Assembly: GCA_020073665.1 (NCBI GenBank)
Contig: JAIQEU010000009.1
Coordinates: 1 to 64,000 of the forward strand
Reading direction: 5' to 3'
Length of the DNA: 64,000 nucleotides
Source of the DNA: Terriglobia bacterium
Lineage (GTDB): Bacteria; Acidobacteriota; Terriglobia; Terriglobales; Acidobacteriaceae
Positions within the stretch are counted from its first letter, which is position 1. Each line of letters starts with the position of its first letter. Below, piece after piece: positions 8,148-16,433 of the stretch. A model generated the notes under the pieces. The model did no database searches. It saw only the letters and a list, made by a program, of their open reading frames with translations, and was not told the DNA's origin. The position numbers were made by a program, and so were the translations under genes.

Positions 8148-9035
8148 ATGAGCCCCATCCGGAAGGCTGATCTTTACCGCTGGTGCAAAATCCCTGGTGA
8201 CGAACTCGTTGGCCATCCGCTTCTCCGCGCCCGCTTTCGCATGGTGCACGACTCCGCCGAGATGGGGCAGTTGATGGCGCAAGAACTGGGCGAGGTGATC
8301 GAAGCGAATAATCGGAGGGGAGCGCCCACCCGCGCCATTATTCCCTGCGGCCCAGTCTGCTGGTATACCCCGTTCACCAAACTGGTCAATACTCGGAGTC
8401 TTTCCCTGCGGAGCCTTTCGGTATTTCACATGGATGAATGCCTGGACTGGCAAGCTCGCCCTCTGCCCCTCGCACATCCCTACAACTTCCGTACCTTCAT
8501 GGAGAAGCATTTTTATGGTGGCATCCGGCCTGAGCTGCAAGTGCCCCCAGAGCACAGATTCTGGCTTCTGCCTTCGACGGTCGACCAAGTCGCAGCCGCG
8601 ATTGAGAGCGCGCCGATCGATATCACCGTTGGCGGATGGGGGCAGGATGGGCACATCGCATACAATCAGGCACGACGTCACGCCTACAATTCCATCACTC
8701 TGGAAGAACTCTCGAGCTCGACCATTCGCATCCAGGAGAACAACGTCGACACTATTCTTGCGCTGGCGCAGCGCACCTTTGGCAGTGCTTACCAGTTTGT
8801 GCCGCCGATGTCAGTAACCTTGGGCATGAAGCAGTGTCTATCAGCGGCGAAGGTGCGGGTTTACAGCGACACCGGCGCCTGGAAGCAAACCGCTCTTCGA
8901 GTCGCGCTGTTTTCCGAACCCACCGTGGAATATCCCATGACACTTTTGCAGTTGCATTCTGACGCGGTCATTACCGCAACCGCGGAAACCGCTCGCCATC
9001 CCATCAGCGAGAACCCTGACTGGGAGCTACTGTGA
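8148..9035 (+). CDS. NagB-like (glucosamine-6-phosphate isomerase/deaminase family) protein with altered active site
   Basis: The 295-residue protein aligns by eye with GlcN6P deaminase over most of its length. FHMDECLD (Asp96) matches the ring-opening Asp72 of E. coli NagB. HPYNFRTFM matches HPESYYSFM. GGWGQDGHIAYNQ (Asp167, His169) matches GGVGNDGHIAFNE, with Asp141 and His143. LLQLHSDAVI matches CLQLHPKAIM. The catalytic Glu148 of NagB is replaced by Gln174, and the following PASS is absent. The isomerase base is kept but a residue of the deaminase triad is lost, so it may isomerise or hydrolyse a non-amino sugar phosphate. It has its own operator-bearing promoter and is followed 9 bases later by a PfkB kinase gene. 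Fold assignment is strong, activity open. Confidence 0.78.
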   Translation: MSPIRKADLYRWCKIPGDELVGHPLLRARFRMVHDSAEMGQLMAQELGEVIEANNRRGAPTRAIIPCGPVCWYTPFTKLVNTRSLSLRSLSVFHMDECLDWQARPLPLAHPYNFRTFMEKHFYGGIRPELQVPPEHRFWLLPSTVDQVAAAIESAPIDITVGGWGQDGHIAYNQARRHAYNSITLEELSSSTIRIQENNVDTILALAQRTFGSAYQFVPPMSVTLGMKQCLSAAKVRVYSDTGAWKQTALRVALFSEPTVEYPMTLLQLHSDAVITATAETARHPISENPDWELL

Positions 9036-9044
9036 GGAGAGCCC

Positions 9045-10169
9045 ATGCGGTCTCTGCGCATTGACGAGCATTCTCCTTACCAACAGCTGGTGGGCGTTGG
9101 CGGCCTGGGCACGGGTATGTTGTTTGCGCTCGAGGGTGACCACACGCTGGGGCGCAATGAAAGCCGGGCCGGCCGCCTGCTCGATGTCAGGGACTACTGC
9201 AAGCTGCACATCGTGATCCACTATGTCGCAAAGCTGCTGGGGGCGCGGTGTTCCGGGCTGCCATTTCATGTCGTGCCCGTCGGAAATGTGGGCGGCGATC
9301 CTGCTGGGAAGTATGTCCTCGAGCAGATGAGGGACACAGGCATCGACACCAGCCATGTCCGTGCGATTCCCGCGACTCCGACTTTGTTCAGTGTCTGCTT
9401 CCAGTACCCGGATGGGACTGGCGGCAACATCACGACCAGCAACTCCGCCGCAGGCGCCCTGTGCAAGAGTGACATCGACAATATTGCGGGCTTGCTGAGG
9501 GCGGGCCGGCGGCGCGTTATCGCACTCGCGGTGCCGGAAGTTCCGCTCGAGGTGCGGCAGTATTTCCTCGAGGTGGCGTCACGCACAGGCGCTTTTCGTG
9601 CAGCCTCGTTCGTGGCCGCCGAAGTGCAACCGGCGCGCGATGCCGGCATGTTTGACCTGCTCGACCTGGTGGCACTCAACGAAAGTGAAGCTGAACAACT
9701 GGTGGGGCGTCCGTTCTCACCCGAATCACCGGAGCCTTTTATTCGCAGCTGTCAGGAGTTGCTCCGCAGCTCCTACACCAACCTGAAGATGATCGTCAGC
9801 GCGGGCAAGGCGGGCGCCTACGGGCTCACTGCCAGGACTTGGAACTTCTGTCCCGCGCCACCAGTAGAGGTTGCTTCCACAGCAGGGGCGGGCGACTCGC
9901 TGCTGGGGGGCGTGCTGGCTGCGCTCGCTGCGGGCATTCCTTTCCTGCGCACAGAAGACTCCAAGGGCGATCGTCCGGACCGATCGGTTCAAACTGCGCT
10001 CCAGCTTGGCATATTGCTGGCCAGCTACAAGTGTTTATCGCCGCATACCATCCACCCGTCCGCTTGCGTCGATACTTTGGTGGAGTTTGCGGGCAATCTG
10101 GGCATCTCGGTTTGTCCGGAAATTGGGAGCCTTTTCGTCAGCGATGTTTCCGCGCAGCCTGCCGACTGA
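9045..10169 (+). CDS. PfkB-family carbohydrate kinase
   Basis: The 374-residue protein is a ribokinase/PfkB-family sugar kinase. The signature VASTAGAGDSLLGGVLAAL contains the catalytic Asp at about residue 284 and the anion hole GAG. Upstream, the segment GNVGGDPAGKYVLEQMRDTGIDTSHV is the usual middle region of the family. The N-terminal start (LVGVGGLGTGMLF) is less canonical than the GGNxxNxA form and the protein is about 60 residues longer than typical. It follows the NagB-like gene by 9 bases under the same operator-controlled promoter. It may phosphorylate the NagB-like protein's substrate or product. Which sugar it takes cannot be seen. Confidence 0.82.
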   Translation: MRSLRIDEHSPYQQLVGVGGLGTGMLFALEGDHTLGRNESRAGRLLDVRDYCKLHIVIHYVAKLLGARCSGLPFHVVPVGNVGGDPAGKYVLEQMRDTGIDTSHVRAIPATPTLFSVCFQYPDGTGGNITTSNSAAGALCKSDIDNIAGLLRAGRRRVIALAVPEVPLEVRQYFLEVASRTGAFRAASFVAAEVQPARDAGMFDLLDLVALNESEAEQLVGRPFSPESPEPFIRSCQELLRSSYTNLKMIVSAGKAGAYGLTARTWNFCPAPPVEVASTAGAGDSLLGGVLAALAAGIPFLRTEDSKGDRPDRSVQTALQLGILLASYKCLSPHTIHPSACVDTLVEFAGNLGISVCPEIGSLFVSDVSAQPAD

Positions 10170-10302
10170 CATACGCCTCGATGATGTCTTCTCATCGCAC
10201 CTTCGGTGACGGTGGTCACGGAGTTGGCTGTGGCAACCTTGCGTGTGTGGAATCGCTGTGAGAATCAGTCAAGTGTTGTGACCTGCCGCGGCGGATTTCT
10301 TC

Positions 10303-10354
10303 TTGACAACGGGTTCTGTTGGGTATATTTACTTCTGTCTAGTGAAACGTTACA
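10303..10354 (+). promoter_or_regulatory. Promoter and LacI-type operator of the GH36/TonB-receptor unit
   Basis: TTGACA at 10303-10308 is followed, with a 17-base spacer, by TATTTA (10326-10331); TATATT at 10324 would give a 15-base spacer. Eleven bases later comes TGAAACGTTACA (10343-10354) at the expected start of transcription, the same layout as in front of the aldolase operon. The untranslated leader to the ATG at 10404 is about 60 bases. Confidence 0.78.
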
Positions 10355-10403
10355 CCTGCGGATTCTCTCGTTTCCGCCGTTCCAAGGGAAGAGGGATATT
10401 GGA

Positions 10404-12656
10404 ATGCCTCAGGCTGTTGTCTCGCCTCGCCCATGCAGTTACCCGTTGGTAGCACTTTGCCTGGCGCTCCTATTCTCGGCCGCGCTCGTCGGCTGCAATC
10501 AACAGCGTTCGGATCGTGCCTCCGAACAGGGGAACTCTGTCATCAGAGTCACTGTAACCTCCGCCGGTCCCATTACGATCAAAACGCCGTCGGCAGAATT
10601 CCAACTGACCACGGCGGGCTATCTGCAAGCCAGCCTGCTGCAGGACGGTCAAGCTTTGACCCTGGATGACGCTCAAGCGGATTCCGGGGGCGGAGCGGAC
10701 TCGGTGGTGAGCGCCGCGAAAGAGATCAGTGACTTCGTGCTGGACTTCGCCAACGCCCGCGTCACCAGCGCTTCAGGCAGGCTGGGCGCCCAGGGAAAGC
10801 GAGTCGAAATCCGAGGGAAGAGCCAGTCCGCCCCCTCGCTCGAGAAGGATCTCGCGATCGAAGTCTACGATGACCTGCCCAACCTGGCGCTCACCAGCAC
10901 CTCCTACAAGAATGTCGGAACAGGCGAGATTCCTATTGAGCGCGTGGTCACGCAGCAGCACGTTTTGAATGCTTCGCTGAGTGACAGGAATGCGGCGCCG
11001 TTTGCTATGTGGTCCTTCCACGGATCCAGCGAGGCGTGGGGGAAGGACGACGTGATGCTCATCAACGACAAGTTCACCCGCGCCAACCCCATGCAAGCCG
11101 TCATGCACAATGACGAAAACCAGACCGGCGGCGGCATCCCAGTGGTGGCCTTCTGGACCGGCGCGGTAGGGGAAGCGATAGGCCATGCCGAGACCGTGCC
11201 TCTGCCCTTGAGCCTGCCGGTGCGTACGCGTCCGGATCGTCGCGTAAACGCCGAAATAACTCTCGAGACTGATGTGCGGCTGCAGTCCGGCCAGGTCTAC
11301 ACGACGCCGCTGACCTTTGTTTCCGTTTTTCATGGGGATTTTTACGAGCCACTAAGCCTGTACTCGAAAATGCTCCGAGTCAAAGGCCTGAGCCTTGCCC
11401 ACCCCACCGACGCCGATTACCAAGCCAATTGGTGTGGCTGGGGCTACGAAATGGATTTCACACCCAAGCAGATGCTGGGAACCATTCCAAAGCTGAAGGA
11501 ACTGGGTCTGAAATGGGCCACGCTGGATGCGGGCTGGTTCAAAGCCCGGGGAGACTGGGAACCGCGCGCCGATACGTTTCCGGACGATTCCCTTCAGAAA
11601 GTAGTGAAGGCCTATCACGACGCCGGAATCCACATCACCCTGTGGTGGATCCCGCTCGTCGTCGAGGATGGCCATGGGAAAGACATCCTGAATCACCGCC
11701 CGTATCAGTTGTCTACCGTCGTCAAAGAGCATCCTGATTGGTTAATCCTGGATAAGGATGGCAAGCCGGCCCGAGCGACTGCGGATCTGGGCGCTCTGTG
11801 TCCGGCAGTGCCCGAGGTGCAACAATACTATAAGCAGCTCACGGAACGGTTCATTCGTGATTGGGATTTTGACGGCCACAAGCTGGATTTTTCCTACACC
11901 GTGCCAGCCTGCTATAACCCGAAGCACCACCACAAGTCACCCAATGATTCCATCCAGGCGGTGGGAGATGTTTACAAAATCATTCTCGAGACCACCCGGG
12001 CGCTTAAACCTGACAGCGTAACGCAGGCGTGTCCCTGCGGAACGCCTCCAAGCCTGGCCTGGCTTCCGTACATCGACCAGGCAGTGACGGCGGATCCGGT
12101 CGGATCGAGGCAGGTACGTCTGCGGACCAAGATGTACAAGGCCCTGCTAGGGCCCGAAGCCGCGGTCTACGGAGACCATGTCGAACTGACCGAAGTTCAA
12201 CTCAGCAATTCGCTCCACGAGGTAGATAAAGGCCGGGATTTTGCGTCCGAGCTGGGGGTCGGCGCGGTTCTCGGGACCAAGTTCACATGGCCGGAGTATG
12301 GTCCGAAATTCAAGATTGTTGAACTGACGCCCGAGAAGCAGACACACTGGAAGAAATGGATCGATCTGTACAACGCCAAGATGCTTTCGCGCGGCACGTT
12401 TCTTAACCTGTACAACTACGGCTACGATGCGCCGGAAGGGTACGCTATCCAGAAGGACGGCCGGATGTATTACGCGTTCTTCGCTCCGAAAGGGAAGCCA
12501 TGGGCAGGTGACATCGAGTTACGCGGGCTGAAACCGGGCAGTCACCAGGTGGTGGACTACGAAGATGGAAAGTCCATGGGTTCAGTTGATGCTGGTAACC
12601 CGAAACTGAAGGTCTCGTTCGCCGAGCACCTGCTGTTGGAAGTGAGTCCCCTGTAG
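10404..12656 (+). CDS. GH36-like alpha-galactosidase-type lipoprotein
   Basis: The 750-residue protein starts with a lipoprotein signal (hydrophobic 15-29, lipobox ALVG-Cys31), so it should be anchored to a membrane facing the periplasm or surface. A beta-rich N-terminal region comes before a TIM barrel with melibiase features: NWCGWGYEMDF, LGLKWATLDAGWF, and DGHKLDFSYT, where Asp495 fits the GH36 nucleophile. Asp591 in VYGDHVELTE is a candidate acid/base. A C-terminal beta domain follows. The open frame reaches back to 10206, but the ATG at 10404 gives a proper lipoprotein signal and lies after the promoter, with AGGG upstream. It probably releases a sugar from a glycoside for uptake by the receptor encoded next. 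Confidence 0.82.
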   Translation: MPQAVVSPRPCSYPLVALCLALLFSAALVGCNQQRSDRASEQGNSVIRVTVTSAGPITIKTPSAEFQLTTAGYLQASLLQDGQALTLDDAQADSGGGADSVVSAAKEISDFVLDFANARVTSASGRLGAQGKRVEIRGKSQSAPSLEKDLAIEVYDDLPNLALTSTSYKNVGTGEIPIERVVTQQHVLNASLSDRNAAPFAMWSFHGSSEAWGKDDVMLINDKFTRANPMQAVMHNDENQTGGGIPVVAFWTGAVGEAIGHAETVPLPLSLPVRTRPDRRVNAEITLETDVRLQSGQVYTTPLTFVSVFHGDFYEPLSLYSKMLRVKGLSLAHPTDADYQANWCGWGYEMDFTPKQMLGTIPKLKELGLKWATLDAGWFKARGDWEPRADTFPDDSLQKVVKAYHDAGIHITLWWIPLVVEDGHGKDILNHRPYQLSTVVKEHPDWLILDKDGKPARATADLGALCPAVPEVQQYYKQLTERFIRDWDFDGHKLDFSYTVPACYNPKHHHKSPNDSIQAVGDVYKIILETTRALKPDSVTQACPCGTPPSLAWLPYIDQAVTADPVGSRQVRLRTKMYKALLGPEAAVYGDHVELTEVQLSNSLHEVDKGRDFASELGVGAVLGTKFTWPEYGPKFKIVELTPEKQTHWKKWIDLYNAKMLSRGTFLNLYNYGYDAPEGYAIQKDGRMYYAFFAPKGKPWAGDIELRGLKPGSHQVVDYEDGKSMGSVDAGNPKLKVSFAEHLLLEVSPL

Positions 12657-12657
12657 T

Positions 12658-12678
12658 GACGCTGGCTTAACCAGCGTC
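12658..12678 (+). other. Intergenic hairpin between the GH36 and TonB-receptor genes
   Basis: Directly after the GH36 stop, GACGCTGG and CCAGCGTC form an 8-bp perfect stem with a 5-base loop. No U-run follows, so it is not a typical terminator. It could stabilise the upstream mRNA or dampen read-through into the receptor gene, which starts 45 bases later with its own GGAGGT. Confidence 0.55.
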
Positions 12679-12722
12679 GTGCCGTGAAGATCATCCGCCA
12701 TTAGCAGTGTTTGGAGGTCACT

Positions 12723-15700
12723 ATGACGCGCAACCCTAAGTACATTCATTTTCTCCGGGCAAGTGTTGTACTTATCCTGCTGACCGGCCTGTGCTGGGCA
12801 CAGAAGGACACAGGCAATATCGTAGGCACGGTGCGGGACAAGTCGGGTGCAGTCATCCCCAACGCCGCCGTTACGATCGAGGATGTGGATCGCGGCACCA
12901 CGTTCCAAACCACAACGAATAGCAGCGGTGAATATGTTGCCGGTCCGCTGAAGATCGGACGCTATCGCGTCGTGGTCGTGAAGCAGGGCTTCAAAAAGAC
13001 GTCAATCGGACCGGTAGAGTTGAACTTGCAGGAGCGGCCGTCGGTAGACGTGACCCTGCAGGTTGGAGCGATCAGCGAACAGGTGATGGTGACCAGCCAG
13101 GGGCCGCAACTGGAAACCGAGAACTCCGACCTTGGCCAGGTGGTGACCGGCCGGCGCATTGTGAATCTGCCTCTGAATGGCCGGAATTACGCGCAACTGG
13201 CGCAGTTGAGCGCCGGGGTGGCGCCTGCGGAACCCGGATCGCGCGCGGAAAAAACCTTCGGTTTCAGCGCCAACGGCGCCCGTGCCCTGCAAAACAACTT
13301 CCTGCTTGACGGCATCGACAACAACGCCAACCTGGGCGACGTGCTAAACGAGAGCACCTACGTCATCCAGCCTTCGGTGGATGCCATCGCCGAATTCAAA
13401 GTCCAGACCAACTCCTACACCGCCGAATTCGGACGCGGCAACGGCGCAATCATGAACGCCGCGATCAAGTCGGGCACCAATGAGTTTCACGGCGATGTGT
13501 ATGAATTTCTGCGCAACGACGTAGTTGACGCCCGTAACGCCTTCGGCTCGTCGACCAAGCAGGCTTACAAGCAGAACCAGTTCGGCTTTACCATTGGCGG
13601 TCCGATCATCAAGAACCGGACTTTCTTTTTCGGGGATTACGAGGGTTTCCGCGTCCGGCAAGCGATCCCCATCCTGTCTACGATTCCCACCTCTGACATG
13701 ATCGGAGGCGATTTCCAGAATCTGCTCAGCAGCACGATTGCGCCGCAGGTCGATCCCAACACGGGCCAGCCCATCAACGGCAGCCAGGCTCTGGACTGCA
13801 ACGGAAACGTAACTTTTGTCGGCGAGATCTTCAACAGCCGGCTCACCGAGACCAATCGGACCGATCTCAATCCCAATGGTTTCTGCGGCGTGCCCATTAC
13901 TTCGGACGGGACTCCGAGTGGGGCGCTGAACGTGTTTCCCAGCACTCTCATCGATCCGTTGGCCGCCCGGCTCGCCGCCCTGTACCCGCCGACGAACACC
14001 ACGCTGGGAGGGCAGAATTTTCTGGTGGAGCCGGTGAGGCAGGAAAGCCGCAACAACTTCGATATCCGCGTGGATCACAAGTTTTCCCAGAAAGACGACG
14101 GCTTCGTACGCTTCAGCTATGAAGACCAGCCCAGCACGATTCCCGCGCCCTTCAACAATGCTCTGGACGGCGGAGGTTTTTTCGACGGCATTGAGGATTT
14201 CTCTTACCGCAGCGTTGCGCTGAGCGAGGTGCACGTCTTTACGCCGAACGTTATCAACGAAGTTCGCTTCGGTTACAACCGCATCAATGCTCATCGTTTT
14301 CAGCTGAACTTCGACAAGAACATCGCCGGCGACCCTGCCTTTGGGATTGGGTTCCCGGGAGTGCCTTTCGGCCCGCAGAATGGCGGCCTTCCAGAGATTG
14401 ATTTTGGCGACGGTTCGGCGACCATCGGCAGTTCCACGTTCCTGCCCTCGATAGAGAAGCAGAACAGCTACGTGCTCACCGAAAACTTGACCTGGATCCG
14501 CGGGCGCCATTCGCTGAAGTTCGGCACCGAGATCCGCCGGGAACAGTTCACCATCTTCCAGCCCGCAGCTTCTCGCGGGAACCTGGGGTTTGGCTCCGAG
14601 TTCACCGACAATCCGGCTTCGCCCAGCAGCGGGGGATCAGCCTTTGCTTCCATGCTGCTGGGGATCCCGGATTTCGGCGAAATCACGAGCTTGCACAACG
14701 TGGACTACCGCCGCCAGATCTATGCTGGATATGTGCAGGACGATTTTCGCGTCACTCCCCGTTTAACCCTGAACCTGGGCCTGCGCTATGAATTGTTCAG
14801 CACCATCAAGGAAGCAAGGGATGAGGCCGCGACTTTTGACTATGCCTCCAAAGGTCTGCTGGTCCCGAAGGGCCAGCAACTGGAACTCACCCCCACGCTG
14901 GGCCAAAGCATCCCCATCCTGCGCACCGGATCGCGCGGCTTGATCAATCCTGACCTCAACAACTTCGCGCCACGTATAGGACTCGCGTACGAGATCACCG
15001 ACAAGTTGGTCCTGCGCAGCGGGTATGGCATCTTCTACGGCGGCCAGGAAAACGGTCCTTTCTCCAATCCCAGCCCGGGATTCAATCCCCCGTTCTTCTC
15101 CATCGAATCGTTTAACGTCCCGTGCACGGCTCAGTCCGCCAATCCGGCCCTGGGCCAGATCGACTGCTCGATTCCGAACTTTAACGTGCTGGCCAACGGT
15201 TTTCCGGCCAATTCGCTGAGCGATCCGAATACTCCGCTGCTGTTTTCGGTCGATCCTAACCTGCGCACGCCGTATAACCAGCAATGGCACTTGGGACTGC
15301 AGTACCAGCTACCGGCGGAAACGGTGGTGGAGGTGTCGTACGCAGGTTCCCGCGGCCTGAAGCTGTTTGCCTTCTACAACGGAAACCAGGCCGTGCCGAC
15401 GGCCGATCAAACCGCCCCTTTCGCCCCACGACGCCCGGTGCACACCTGTAACACGACGCTGCTTCCCGGGTGCGACCCCTCCGTGTTTGACACGACTATC
15501 AACACCTTCCGCTCCAACGCGTTCTCCTACTACCACTCGCTCCAGGCGCGTCTGGAAAAGCGGCTGACCCACGGCTTGACCTTCCAGGCTTCCTACACCT
15601 ATAGCCACGCGCTGGACAATGCTTCCAGCGCCAACCTGGGATCGTTCGCCACCGGGGACTTTCGTGACCAGCGTTTTCCCAAACTGGAGTACGGCAACGC

Positions 15701-16343
15701 GGATTTTGATGTCCGGCACCGCTTTGTTCTGAGTTATTCCTACGAGTTGCCCTTTGGGAAAGGTAAGCGTTTCGCGGGGAACGCGAGCGGCGTGCTCGAC
15801 CAATTCATCGGGGGCTGGCAGGTCAGCGGCATCACCTCCGCTTCTACCGGAAACTACTTCACGCCTACTGACATCGCCACCAACTTGTCGAACTCAGACG
15901 GAGGCGGCGACGTGGCCAGTTCTGCCCGGCCCAATCGCGTCGGCGATCCCAATGCCACGCCCTGCATACCCGGAACACTGTTCAATACCTGCGCTTTCGC
16001 TACCAACACGGTGCTGGGCACGTTCGGAAACGCAGGACGGAACATCATCCGCGGTCCCGGTTACCAGAACTGGGACATTTCGCTCCTCAAGAACTTTCCC
16101 GTGGGCGAAAAATACCGGTTCGAATTCCACGTCGACTTCTTCAACGCCTGGAACCATGTGAACCCGCAGCTGTTCACATCGAAGTTTCTGTTCGACAATC
16201 CGTCCACCGACCACGGCCTCGATCTGCAGCCGGGAGAGAGTGGGTGCCCGATCGACAATCACAACGAGAATTGCGCCTGGGGCTTCGCACAGTCGGCACG
16301 CGACCCGCGGTTTATTCAGTTTGCGTTGAAGTTCTACTTCTAA
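12723..16343 (+). CDS. Oar-like TonB-dependent outer-membrane receptor
   Basis: The 1206-residue protein has a signal peptide ending near GLCWAQ, then a carboxypeptidase-regulatory-like beta-sandwich at about 27-110 (GNIVGTVRDKSGAVIPNAAVTI onward). A plug-like region follows (LPLNGRNYAQLAQL, FKVQTNSYTAEFGRGNGAIMNAAIKSGTNEFHG) and then a long beta-barrel with many aromatic strands, ending in a C-terminal Phe (FALKFYF). This architecture is typical of the large Oar/CarboxypepD_reg TonB receptor family, expanded in Acidobacteriota and Bacteroidota. GGAGGT lies 4 bases before the ATG; a TTG 12 bases upstream is less likely. It follows the GH36-like gene under the same operator, suggesting uptake of an oligosaccharide or glycoside. 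The ligand is inferred from context only. Confidence 0.88.
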   Translation: MTRNPKYIHFLRASVVLILLTGLCWAQKDTGNIVGTVRDKSGAVIPNAAVTIEDVDRGTTFQTTTNSSGEYVAGPLKIGRYRVVVVKQGFKKTSIGPVELNLQERPSVDVTLQVGAISEQVMVTSQGPQLETENSDLGQVVTGRRIVNLPLNGRNYAQLAQLSAGVAPAEPGSRAEKTFGFSANGARALQNNFLLDGIDNNANLGDVLNESTYVIQPSVDAIAEFKVQTNSYTAEFGRGNGAIMNAAIKSGTNEFHGDVYEFLRNDVVDARNAFGSSTKQAYKQNQFGFTIGGPIIKNRTFFFGDYEGFRVRQAIPILSTIPTSDMIGGDFQNLLSSTIAPQVDPNTGQPINGSQALDCNGNVTFVGEIFNSRLTETNRTDLNPNGFCGVPITSDGTPSGALNVFPSTLIDPLAARLAALYPPTNTTLGGQNFLVEPVRQESRNNFDIRVDHKFSQKDDGFVRFSYEDQPSTIPAPFNNALDGGGFFDGIEDFSYRSVALSEVHVFTPNVINEVRFGYNRINAHRFQLNFDKNIAGDPAFGIGFPGVPFGPQNGGLPEIDFGDGSATIGSSTFLPSIEKQNSYVLTENLTWIRGRHSLKFGTEIRREQFTIFQPAASRGNLGFGSEFTDNPASPSSGGSAFASMLLGIPDFGEITSLHNVDYRRQIYAGYVQDDFRVTPRLTLNLGLRYELFSTIKEARDEAATFDYASKGLLVPKGQQLELTPTLGQSIPILRTGSRGLINPDLNNFAPRIGLAYEITDKLVLRSGYGIFYGGQENGPFSNPSPGFNPPFFSIESFNVPCTAQSANPALGQIDCSIPNFNVLANGFPANSLSDPNTPLLFSVDPNLRTPYNQQWHLGLQYQLPAETVVEVSYAGSRGLKLFAFYNGNQAVPTADQTAPFAPRRPVHTCNTTLLPGCDPSVFDTTINTFRSNAFSYYHSLQARLEKRLTHGLTFQASYTYSHALDNASSANLGSFATGDFRDQRFPKLEYGNADFDVRHRFVLSYSYELPFGKGKRFAGNASGVLDQFIGGWQVSGITSASTGNYFTPTDIATNLSNSDGGGDVASSARPNRVGDPNATPCIPGTLFNTCAFATNTVLGTFGNAGRNIIRGPGYQNWDISLLKNFPVGEKYRFEFHVDFFNAWNHVNPQLFTSKFLFDNPSTDHGLDLQPGESGCPIDNHNENCAWGFAQSARDPRFIQFALKFYF

Positions 16344-16433
16344 GAGTCTTGTCGGCCCTTCGGGAGCGGGCACGCTCCGGCGGGGTTCGTGTGGGTTGTA
16401 GGCGCTTGATCCTCGGTTGTCGAGTCACACCGC

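Noticed and set aside
10206-10403. N-terminal extension of the GH36 frame
   Set aside because: It covers the promoter and operator; the lipoprotein signal begins at the ATG at 10404.
13344-14510. Long minus-strand frame (388 codons) opposite the TonB receptor
   Set aside because: It lies wholly inside a strongly supported receptor gene, has no domain resemblance and reflects codon bias of the high-GC coding strand.
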